This document shows, piece after piece, positions 14,131-21,975 of a stretch of 64,000 nt of DNA (within the stretch, counting starts at the first letter, position 1; every line of letters starts with the position of its first letter). Origin of the DNA: Streptomyces sp. NBC_00708 (GTDB lineage Bacteria; Actinomycetota; Actinomycetes; Streptomycetales; Streptomycetaceae); contig CP108997.1 in NCBI GenBank assembly GCA_036226585.1, forward strand, positions 3,658,001 through 3,722,000. Reading direction: 5' to 3'. Under the pieces are notes generated by a model, which ran no database searches, had not been told where the DNA came from, and saw only the letters and a program-made list of their open reading frames with translations. The translations under genes and the position numbers were made by a program.

Positions 14131-16851
14131 ATGGGCATGGGGGATCTCATGGTGTTGTTCCGTCGCGCCGAAGAACTGTCTCTTCTGGAAAAGCTGATCG
14201 AAGGCTGCGGGGAGGGGAATTCCGGACTGCTCCTCATCGAAGGAGCGGTCGGCTGTGGGAAAAGCGAATTCCTGGAGACCGTTGCCGTACATTCCGAGAA
14301 ACGCGGGGCCCTGGTGCTGCGCGGAATGGCCACCGCCGATGAGCGGCGCCATCCCCTGGGAGTACTGCGCCAGCTCACCGCGGACGCCCCGCCCGGCGCG
14401 CTCCCGCCCCTGCCCCCGTCGCCCGCCGAGGCCGGCCGGGTCGGGGCCATGCGGCAGTTCGCCTCCGCCCTGCGCGAGCTGAGCGCCACCGCGCCCGTGG
14501 TCGTCTGCGTGGACGACCTGCACCACGTCGACGAGCTGTCCGGCCGCTATCTGCTCCACCTCGCACGCGGCACCCGCGAGGCCAAGGTGCTCCTCGCCCT
14601 CACCGAGTCCGTCCACGAGCACGGCGACGACCCGCTGCTGCGCACCGAACTGCTGCGGCTGCCCCACTTCTCGCGCCTGCGCCTCGAACGCTTCACGCCC
14701 GACGCGGTCCGGGCCATGCTCCCCGACCGCCCCGAGGCCGAGACCGCCCGGCTGCACCGGGCCGGCGGCGGCAACCCGCTGCTGCTGCGCGCCCTGCTCC
14801 AGGACCCCGGCACCCGCCCCGGCGAGGCCTACGCCCAGGCCGTCCTGGCCTGCCTGCACCGCTGCGGACCCGCCACCCCCGCGCTGACCGAGGCCATCGC
14901 CGTACTCGACCCGCTGGCGACCGCCCCGCTCGCCGCCCGCCTCGCCGGCACCACCGAACCCGCCGCCGCCCGCGCGCTCGCCGCCCTGGAGGACGCGGGG
15001 CTGCTGACCCGGGGGCGCGGGCTGTGCCACCCGGCCGCGCGGGCCGCCGTGCTCGACCGGATGGAGCCGGAGGCCCGCCGCGCCCTGCACCGGGAGGCCG
15101 CCCTGCTGGCCCGCGCCGCGGGCGCCCCCGACACCGTGGTCGCCGCCCAGCTCCTGGCCGCCCGGCACACCGGCGAGGACTGGGCGCTGCCCGTGCTGCG
15201 CGCCGCCGCCGACCAGCACGCGGCCGACGCCTCGCTCGACCGGGCGACCGCGCTGCTGGCGCTCGCCCGTGAGGCGTGCGCGGACGAGGCCCGCCGCGCC
15301 GAGCTGAGCGTGCGGCTCGCCGTGGTCACCGGGCGCACCGACCCGGCCGGCGCCGAACGCCATCTCGCCGGACCCCTGGCCGACCTCGCCGCCGGACGGC
15401 TGGACGCGCGCGCCCTCGGCCCGCTCGCCCGGGTGCTGGCCGCGCAGGGCCGCATCGACGAGTCGGCGGAGGTGCTGGAACGGCTCGCCGCCGGTGAGGG
15501 CAGGCACCCCGGCGCCGAGCGCAGGCACGGGGAGATCCCGGGCGACGACCCGCTCGACGGGCTCTCGGCGTTCCCGCAGTGGGGGGCCGCCGGACGCCGC
15601 TGCGCGGGCGCGCCCGGACCGCACCCCGGCCGCGCGGTCCGGGGCGCCGTCCACCCGGCCGCCCTGTGGGCGCTGCCGGCCGAACCGGACGAGGGGGCCG
15701 CCGCGCAGGCCGCCGAACTCTTCCTGCGCGGCGCCACGTTGGCCGAGGGCATGGTCGAGCCCGCCGTCCAGGCCGTGCGCACCCTGCTCTTCCTGGACGG
15801 GGCCGAGCGGGCGGTGCCGTGGTGCGAGACGTTCGCCGGGCAGGCGGCGGAGCGCGGCGCGACCGGCTGGCAGGCCGTCTTCGCCGGGCTGCTGGCCGAG
15901 GCCCGGCTGCGCCTGGGCGACCTGACCGGCGCCGCCGCCACGGCCGAGGACGCCCTGCGCGTGGTGCCCGCCCGGGGCGGCGGCGTCCAGCTGTGCGGGC
16001 TGATGGCGACGCTGGTGCGGGCCCGGACCGCCATGGGGCAGCCCGAGGCGGCGGCCGCCGTGCTCAGCAGGCCCGTCCCCGAGCGGCTGACCGGCAGCGT
16101 CCACGGCCTGGCCTACCTGCGGGCCCGGGGCCACTACGCGCTGGCGACGAGCCGGTACCACGCGGCGCTCGGCGACTTCCTGGACATCGGGCGTCACATG
16201 AAGCGCTGGGGTCTGGACCGGCCGAGGGTCCTGCCGTGGCGGGCCGACGCGGCGGAGGCGCTGCTCCGGCTCGGCGAGACCCAGCAGGCCGACCGCTTCC
16301 TGGCCGACCAGCTGACCACCCGGGACGCGGGCGACCCCTGGGTGCGCGGGATGACGCTGCGGCTGCGGGCCTCGCTGCGGGAGCCCAAGGAGCGGCAGGC
16401 GATGCTCACCAAGGCCGTGGACGATCTGCACCGCTCCGGTGACAGCTACGAACTGGCCCGCGCCATGAGCGACTTCGGCCAGGTGCTCCGCGTCCTCGGC
16501 GAGCCCGCCCGCGCCGCCATGGTCAACCGCCGGGCCTGGCACGTGGCGAAGGAATGCGGGGCCCAGGCCCTGTGCGTGAGGATCCTGCCCGGCCACACCG
16601 GCGAGGCCCCGCAGGCCGCGTCGGAGACCGAGGCCCCGCACGCCGACCTGGTGGCGAGCCTCAGCGAGTCGGAGAAGCGGGTCGCCCTGCTGGCCGTGCA
16701 CGGCCACACCAACCGGGAGATCGCGCAGAAGCTGTACATCACCGTGAGCACCGTGGAGCAGCACCTGACCCGCGTCTACCGCAAGCTGGAGATCCCCGGC
16801 CGCCAGGCGCTCCCCGTCGACTTCCACCTGGGGGTCGCCGAGTTCATCTGA
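14131..16851 (+). CDS. LAL-family (large ATP-binding LuxR) regulator
   Basis: A 906-residue regulator. The N-terminal AAA-like ATPase has a Walker A GAVGCGKS (residues 38-45) and a Walker B-like VVVCVDDLHHVD. A long alanine-rich helical region follows. The C-terminal LuxR HTH (about 840-900) reads LSESEKRVALLAVHGHTNRE, then STVEQHLTRVYRKL. LAL proteins are common pathway activators in streptomycete polyketide clusters. Separate transcription from both neighbours is likely (127 bp upstream gap, 176 bp downstream). Confidence 0.93.
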   Translation: MGMGDLMVLFRRAEELSLLEKLIEGCGEGNSGLLLIEGAVGCGKSEFLETVAVHSEKRGALVLRGMATADERRHPLGVLRQLTADAPPGALPPLPPSPAEAGRVGAMRQFASALRELSATAPVVVCVDDLHHVDELSGRYLLHLARGTREAKVLLALTESVHEHGDDPLLRTELLRLPHFSRLRLERFTPDAVRAMLPDRPEAETARLHRAGGGNPLLLRALLQDPGTRPGEAYAQAVLACLHRCGPATPALTEAIAVLDPLATAPLAARLAGTTEPAAARALAALEDAGLLTRGRGLCHPAARAAVLDRMEPEARRALHREAALLARAAGAPDTVVAAQLLAARHTGEDWALPVLRAAADQHAADASLDRATALLALAREACADEARRAELSVRLAVVTGRTDPAGAERHLAGPLADLAAGRLDARALGPLARVLAAQGRIDESAEVLERLAAGEGRHPGAERRHGEIPGDDPLDGLSAFPQWGAAGRRCAGAPGPHPGRAVRGAVHPAALWALPAEPDEGAAAQAAELFLRGATLAEGMVEPAVQAVRTLLFLDGAERAVPWCETFAGQAAERGATGWQAVFAGLLAEARLRLGDLTGAAATAEDALRVVPARGGGVQLCGLMATLVRARTAMGQPEAAAAVLSRPVPERLTGSVHGLAYLRARGHYALATSRYHAALGDFLDIGRHMKRWGLDRPRVLPWRADAAEALLRLGETQQADRFLADQLTTRDAGDPWVRGMTLRLRASLREPKERQAMLTKAVDDLHRSGDSYELARAMSDFGQVLRVLGEPARAAMVNRRAWHVAKECGAQALCVRILPGHTGEAPQAASETEAPHADLVASLSESEKRVALLAVHGHTNREIAQKLYITVSTVEQHLTRVYRKLEIPGRQALPVDFHLGVAEFI

Positions 16852-17027
16852 CGGCATGGCAAGGTCGTAGCAGCCCGGCGCCCCGGTGCGGCCGGCCATG
16901 GCAGACACCTGCTGTGCGCCGACCCCACATTCAGTGGTCCATACCCCTGGACATGAGGAGGAGTGGTTCACCGGCGGCGCCGCCTGGAAGGTCGGTCATG
17001 AGGCCGTAGCCCACCAGGGAGGGCACC

Positions 17028-17987
17028 ATGACCACCACACCGACGCACGGGCGGGCGGGGAGCGCGGCGAGCCCCGGACAGCTGCGCGACGCGCTGCTCG
17101 ACCGGGTCGAGGAGCGGCTGGCCCGCCTCCTCGCCGACGAGACCCGGAGCCGCCGTACGGCCGATCCACGCAGCGCGGTCCTGGTGGCGGGGGTGGCCGA
17201 GCTGGTCCAGGCCGGGGCGGAGCGGGCCCATCCGGTCATCTGCCTCACCGGCTACCTCGCGGCCGGCGGCGATCCGGCCGGCGAGGACGTGGTGTCCGCC
17301 TGCGCCGCGCTCGAACTCCTCGACACCTGCCTGATGATCCGGGACGACGTGCGCAGGAACGCGACCCTGCGCCGGGGCATCCCCACCCTGCACATCAGCC
17401 ACGCCGCCGAGCACGAGCGCAACGGCTGGCGCGGCGAGTCCCGCCGCTTCGGCGAGGACACCGCCGTCCTCGCGGGCGACCTCGCGACGGCGTACGGGGA
17501 CCGCCTCGCGGCCCGGCTGCCGCTGCCGGCCTGGGAGTTGTGGGACGGCCTGCGCACGGAGCGCGCCATCGGCGCGCACGCGGAGGCCGCCGCGGCGACG
17601 GAGTACCTCGACGACGCGTGGCCGGGCCAGTGCCTCGACGGCTGCGGTGACGGCTGCGGAGCCGGCTGGTACGGGCTGCGCCACGCCCTGCTGATCGGCG
17701 CCGCGCTCGCGGGCCGCGACGATCTGCGCGAGCCGTACGAGGAGTACGCGCGCGCCCTGCACGCGGCGTGGCGCATCCGCGGATTCCTGCGCGGCGGGCC
17801 GGGGTTCGACGGCGACGCGCAGTTCCTGCGGGACATCTTCTTCGACGCGCAGGCCCGGGAGAAGGCGGAGGAGACCATCGCCGGGCTTCTCGACCGCGCC
17901 GACGAGGTGGCGTCGAAGACCCCCGTCCCCCCGCGCTGGCGCACGGAACTGAGCGCGTTCGCCCGCAGGGTGGCGGGCTGCGAGTGA
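17028..17987 (+). CDS. Polyprenyl-synthetase-like protein with degenerate metal motifs
   Basis: A 319-residue member of the trans-isoprenyl diphosphate synthase fold. ALELLDTCLMIRDDVRRNATLRRG (residues 94-117; first part LELLDTCLMIRDD) aligns with the usual first aspartate-rich motif and LRRG, but it reads DDVRRN instead of DDxxD. The second DDxxD is not visible: the expected place reads AAWRIRGFLRGG, and the protein is shorter than the usual ~350. FGEDTAVLAGDLATAYG keeps the family's mid-region. Catalysis of prenyl chain elongation is therefore doubtful; it may bind a prenyl or acyl diphosphate or act otherwise. AGGGAGGG precedes the ATG. Confidence 0.78.
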   Translation: MTTTPTHGRAGSAASPGQLRDALLDRVEERLARLLADETRSRRTADPRSAVLVAGVAELVQAGAERAHPVICLTGYLAAGGDPAGEDVVSACAALELLDTCLMIRDDVRRNATLRRGIPTLHISHAAEHERNGWRGESRRFGEDTAVLAGDLATAYGDRLAARLPLPAWELWDGLRTERAIGAHAEAAAATEYLDDAWPGQCLDGCGDGCGAGWYGLRHALLIGAALAGRDDLREPYEEYARALHAAWRIRGFLRGGPGFDGDAQFLRDIFFDAQAREKAEETIAGLLDRADEVASKTPVPPRWRTELSAFARRVAGCE

Positions 17988-18032
17988 CGGCGGTGGCGCC
18001 GGTTACGGGGGTGCCGGCCGCGGCCCGCGTGG

Positions 18033-18054
18033 GCGTACGGGGATGCCCGTACGC
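18033..18054. terminator. Hairpin between convergent genes
   Basis: Perfect 9-bp arms GCGTACGGG (18033-18041) and CCCGTACGC (18046-18054) with a 4-nt loop, in the 83-bp gap between the convergent prenyl-synthase-like and AMP-ligase-like genes. Probably a shared terminator. Confidence 0.65.
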
Positions 18055-18070
18055 GTTCCGCGAGCGTCCC

Positions 18071-19756
18071 CTACTCCGGTGCCGGCCTCGGGCTCCCCGG
18101 CCGCCCCCGGAGCAGCCACGTGCGCAGCGCGCCCCGGCGCAGGCGGCCGTGCTCGTCGCGGGGCAGGGCGCCCACGATCTCCAGGCGCGTGGGCAGGAAC
18201 GCCTCGGCGACGCCCCGCGCGGTGAGGTGTTCGCGCAGTTCGGCCGGGCCGGGCGGCCGGTCCCACGCGACCGGGACCACCACCGCGCACGGCAGCTCCC
18301 CGTGCTCCGGGTCGGTGTAGGCGACGACGGCCGCCTCTCCCACCCGGGGATGGGTCAGCAGGGACTCCTCCACCTCCGCGACCGGCACCATGAAGATCGC
18401 CCCGGTCCGGGTGCCGGCGCGGGACCGTACCCGGATGCCGCCGCCGGCGTCCGTGGTCGCGACGTCCCCCGTGTCCAGCCAGCCGTCCCCGTCCTCCCAC
18501 GTCGAGACGGGCACCGCCTCGCCGTGCCGCCAGGTCGCCAGGGCCACCGAGGGACCGCGCACCCGGAGCGGGACGGGCCCCGGGCCGTCCCCGGCCGGCA
18601 CTTCGAGGCCCCGCAGCAGCCGTGCCTCGCCGTCCGCCGACAGCGCGCCCATGCCCAGCTCCGGCGCCCCCCACGCGGACAGCACCGGCACCCCGAACAC
18701 CTCCCGCAGCTCCGCCGCCAGCGGCTCCGGGGTGCTGGTGCGCCCGCCGGACAGGACGAGCCGCAGCCGCTCCAGGCTCCGGGGCCGCTGCCGCTGGGTG
18801 GTCAGCAGCTCCGCGAAGTACGCGGGCTCCGCGTACACCTGGTCGACCCCCGCGTACGCCATCAGGTCCAGGCACCGGCCCGGGTCCCACACGTCCTGCC
18901 AGACGCCCGTGCCGCCGACCGCGAGCGGCCAGCACACGGTGTAGATGAGCGAGGCCAGCGAGGTCAGCGGCAGGGTGGACAGGAAGACCTCGCCGGGCCG
19001 CCGCCCCGGGCCCTCGGGGTGGTGCTGGGCCGAGACGTTGGCGTACAGGGTGTCGGGGGAGTGCACCACGGAGGTGTACGCGTCGCGCAGCCCCATCACG
19101 CTGATCAGCAGCGCCGGCCGGTCGGCGCGCCCCGGCAGCGGCGCGAGGCGGCGGCCCGCCGCGGTCCTCTCGTGCGGGGTGCGCACGAAGTACGCGGCGA
19201 AGTCGACGGCCCCGGTCGCCGCCGCGTCCCCCACCACCACGCGGTGCCGCAGCCAGGGCAGCCCCGGCGCGAGATCGGCCAGCGCCTCGGCGTGCGGGAA
19301 TCCCTCCCAGGCGTCCGGGACCACGCAGACCCTGGCCCGGGTGCCGTCCAGGATGTGCCGCAGCCCATGGGCCCGTACGGTCGGCAGTACGGGCACCGCG
19401 ACCGCCCCGGCCCGCCAGCAGGCGAGGGTGAGGGCGGCCGTCTCCCACCAGTTGGGCAGCTGGTAGGCGACCGGGTCGCCCGGCGCCACCCCGAGCGAGG
19501 CCAGGGCCGCCGCGAACCGTTCGACGTACAGCGCGAGCTGGCCGTAGGTGACGGTGACCCGGCGTTCGCCCTCCGGCCGCAGCATCCGCTCCGCGACGAT
19601 CGCGGGCCGCTGCGGCGCACCGGCCGCCGTGCGGCGCAGGTCGTCGAGGAAGGTCTCCTCCCGCCACCATCCGGCCGCCCGGAACCGCCGGACGACGTCG
19701 TCGGGCGCGGTCAGCTCCAGGAGGCGGCGCTCCGCCGTGCCGGTGCCCCGGGTCAT
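18071..19756 (-). CDS. Degenerate AMP-dependent synthetase/ligase family protein
   Basis: A 561-residue ANL-superfamily protein. Recognisable pieces are VTVTYGQLALYVERFAAALA, PGDPVAYQLPNWWETA, LVLSGGRTSTP, SAWGAPELGMG and the DGWLDTGDVATTD motif. The P-loop that should read TSGTTGxPKG is replaced by LLISVMGLRDAYTSVVHS (about 217-234), and the C-terminal catalytic lysine is replaced by arginine in LPRDEHGRLRRG. Normal adenylation is therefore doubtful. The ATG overlaps the stop of the regulator gene upstream by 4 bp, making it the last gene of the AfsA-SARP-LuxR operon. It could be a ligand-sensing or transfer-only relative. Confidence 0.8.
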   Translation of the reverse strand: MTRGTGTAERRLLELTAPDDVVRRFRAAGWWREETFLDDLRRTAAGAPQRPAIVAERMLRPEGERRVTVTYGQLALYVERFAAALASLGVAPGDPVAYQLPNWWETAALTLACWRAGAVAVPVLPTVRAHGLRHILDGTRARVCVVPDAWEGFPHAEALADLAPGLPWLRHRVVVGDAAATGAVDFAAYFVRTPHERTAAGRRLAPLPGRADRPALLISVMGLRDAYTSVVHSPDTLYANVSAQHHPEGPGRRPGEVFLSTLPLTSLASLIYTVCWPLAVGGTGVWQDVWDPGRCLDLMAYAGVDQVYAEPAYFAELLTTQRQRPRSLERLRLVLSGGRTSTPEPLAAELREVFGVPVLSAWGAPELGMGALSADGEARLLRGLEVPAGDGPGPVPLRVRGPSVALATWRHGEAVPVSTWEDGDGWLDTGDVATTDAGGGIRVRSRAGTRTGAIFMVPVAEVEESLLTHPRVGEAAVVAYTDPEHGELPCAVVVPVAWDRPPGPAELREHLTARGVAEAFLPTRLEIVGALPRDEHGRLRRGALRTWLLRGRPGSPRPAPE

Positions 19757-21975
19757 CCCCACCGCCCCACCGCCCCGGCCACCTGCACCCGCGAGGTGCA
19801 CCCGAGCCGCCGCATCACCTGGCGGACGTGGTTGACGACGGTCCACTCGGAGATGTCGAGCCGGGCCGCGATGTGCCGGTTGGTCAGCCCCTCCGCGACC
19901 AGGAGCGCGACCTGGGCCTGGCGCGGGGTGAGCGACTGCGCCTCGGCCGCCGCCCCGGCGACCGTGCGGCGCGACGGCGCCGGCGAGGACAGTGCCTCGG
20001 CCACCGCTGTGGGGGCGGACATCCGGACGCCCTCCGCCCAGGCGGTCGCGAAGTCGGGCCAGTCGAGCCGGGCACCCAGTTCTGTACGGGCCCGCTCGGC
20101 CTGCGAGCGCCACTCCTGCGGGACCTCGGCGCCGGTCCGCTGCCGCAGCACGTCGGCCGCCGCGAGCAGCCGGACCGCGCGCGGGCGCTGCGCGGGCTGC
20201 GACCGGAGCACCAGCAGCGCGAACTCCTCCAGCAAGCCAGGGAGTTCCGTGCGCTCGTCGATCGCCTCGTACAGCCGCAGCGCCTCCCTGAGCGCGGTCT
20301 CGGCCGGTTCCGGCTCGTCGCCCTCCAGGTCCAGCGCGGCCAGCGCCCGCAGCGCACCGGCGAGCCCGCGTCCGTCACGGCTGCGGCGGAACGTCTCCTC
20401 GGCCCTGACCAGCATGTCCCGCGCCTTGCGCCGGTCGCCCTCGGCGTGCAGGGCGGCGGCGAGCGCGACGGCGGCCTCGGCGGTGCCCCCGGTGACGCCC
20501 ATCGTGGACAGCGCGCTGTGCGCGGTGACCAGCACGCTGTGGGCCGCCGCCGCGTCACCGGACCTGAGCAGGGCAGTGCCGAGCCGGAGGGAGGCGAGGG
20601 CGTTCTGCCGCCGGTCGCCGACGCTCTTGCCCAGGGCGAGGGCCCGCCGGTGACGGCGTACGGCCTCCTGCGGGTCGCCCAGGGCCAGCGCGAACACCCC
20701 GGACAGATCGGCGAGCCGGGCGCGCGGTGCCTCGGGGAGCGGCCCCGCGTCGGCGACCGCGTCGCACCACTCCAGCCCCTCCCGCAGCCGCCCCTGCGCC
20801 AGCCACGGCAGATGGCAGCCGAGCACCATCGCCGCCGCGGCCTCGCCGTCGCCCCGCTCGTGCAGATGCCGCAGGGCCGCGAGCACGTTGGGGCTCTCGG
20901 CCGCCGCCTCCCGCAGCAGCCGGTCCTGGCCGGTGCCGGCGAGCCCCGGCAGCGCTCCGGCCACCAGCCGCCGGTAGCGCTCGGCGTGCGCGTCCGCCGC
21001 CGTCTTCGCCGCTTCCTCCGCCGCCCCGGTACGCGCATGGGACCGTACGGGTTCGGGTACCGCGAACCGCAGTTCGCCCCGCTCCTCGCCGACGACGGTG
21101 AGCAGCCCCCGGTCCATCAGCGGTTCCAGGCCCTCCTCCTCGGCGAGCCCGGCGGCGGCGAGCCCGAAGCCCGGTTCGTACACCGCGAGCCGCCCCAGCA
21201 GCGCGAGGGCCGCCGGGTCCAGTCCGTGGCAGCTCCACTCGGCGAGCGCGGTGAGCGAGCGGTGCCGGGCGGGCGCGTTCACGGGTCCGCCCGCGAGGAC
21301 GGTCGTACGCCCGCGCAGCCGGGCCGCCAGCAGGTGCGGGGGCAGCAACCGCAGGCGCAGGGCGGCTAGTTCGAGGGCGAGGGGCAGCCCGCCGAGCAGG
21401 GTGCAGATCTCGGCCACGGCCGCGCCGTTCTCCAGGGTCAGCGCGAACGACGGGTCGGCGTCGCGGGCCCGGCGTACGAACAGGGCCACCGACGCCACGG
21501 CGTGCGGGTCCTCGCCGTCGCCCTCGCCGGGCACGGGCAGCGGTCCGAGGGGCAGCAGCTGTTCCCCGTAGACCCCGAGCGGTTCCACGGCGGTGGCCAG
21601 GACCACCACGCCCGGGTCGGCCGCCAGTGCCACGGCGGCCTGCGCCGCGGGCTCCCGGGCCTCGTGGTCGCAGCCGTCGAGCAGCAGCAGAACCCGCTCG
21701 TGGCCGCCCGCGGGCCGGCCGTCCGCCGCTCCCTCGCGCCACGCCGTCACCGCCGCCGACAGCGCGCCCGGCACCGCCGCGTCCACGCTCTCCACGCGGG
21801 CGAACGCCTCGCCGAGGTCCCGTACGGCCTCCCGGGCGAGGCGGGTCTTGCCGACCCCGGCCCGCCCGGTCAGCGTCACCAGCCGCACACCGGGCGAGAG
21901 CAGGCGCTCCCGCAGGGCGGCCGACTCCCGTTCCCTGCCGACCGGTTCCGTGGCCGGGCCGAGCGCTACCGACAT
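19753..21975 (-). CDS. ATPase-LuxR regulator
   Basis: A 740-residue protein starting at MSVALGPATEPVGRERES. The P-loop GRAGVGKT is at 37-44, the LLLLDGCDH acidic strand follows, then NB-ARC-like and TPR-like helical repeats. The C-terminal LuxR HTH reads LTPRQAQVALLVAEGLTNRH, then WTVVNHVRQVMRRLG. The start lies 10 bp inside the end of the SARP gene and the stop overlaps the AMP-ligase start, so translation is coupled on both sides. Probably acts with the SARP in controlling the cluster. An N-terminal extension to 22797 exists in frame but overlaps the SARP and is not supported. Confidence 0.9.
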   Translation of the reverse strand: MSVALGPATEPVGRERESAALRERLLSPGVRLVTLTGRAGVGKTRLAREAVRDLGEAFARVESVDAAVPGALSAAVTAWREGAADGRPAGGHERVLLLLDGCDHEAREPAAQAAVALAADPGVVVLATAVEPLGVYGEQLLPLGPLPVPGEGDGEDPHAVASVALFVRRARDADPSFALTLENGAAVAEICTLLGGLPLALELAALRLRLLPPHLLAARLRGRTTVLAGGPVNAPARHRSLTALAEWSCHGLDPAALALLGRLAVYEPGFGLAAAGLAEEEGLEPLMDRGLLTVVGEERGELRFAVPEPVRSHARTGAAEEAAKTAADAHAERYRRLVAGALPGLAGTGQDRLLREAAAESPNVLAALRHLHERGDGEAAAAMVLGCHLPWLAQGRLREGLEWCDAVADAGPLPEAPRARLADLSGVFALALGDPQEAVRRHRRALALGKSVGDRRQNALASLRLGTALLRSGDAAAAHSVLVTAHSALSTMGVTGGTAEAAVALAAALHAEGDRRKARDMLVRAEETFRRSRDGRGLAGALRALAALDLEGDEPEPAETALREALRLYEAIDERTELPGLLEEFALLVLRSQPAQRPRAVRLLAAADVLRQRTGAEVPQEWRSQAERARTELGARLDWPDFATAWAEGVRMSAPTAVAEALSSPAPSRRTVAGAAAEAQSLTPRQAQVALLVAEGLTNRHIAARLDISEWTVVNHVRQVMRRLGCTSRVQVAGAVGRWG

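Noticed and set aside
14044..16971. 975-residue minus-strand open frame opposite the LAL regulator
   Set aside because: Composition is that of an antisense shadow; the plus strand has clear Walker A and LuxR motifs.
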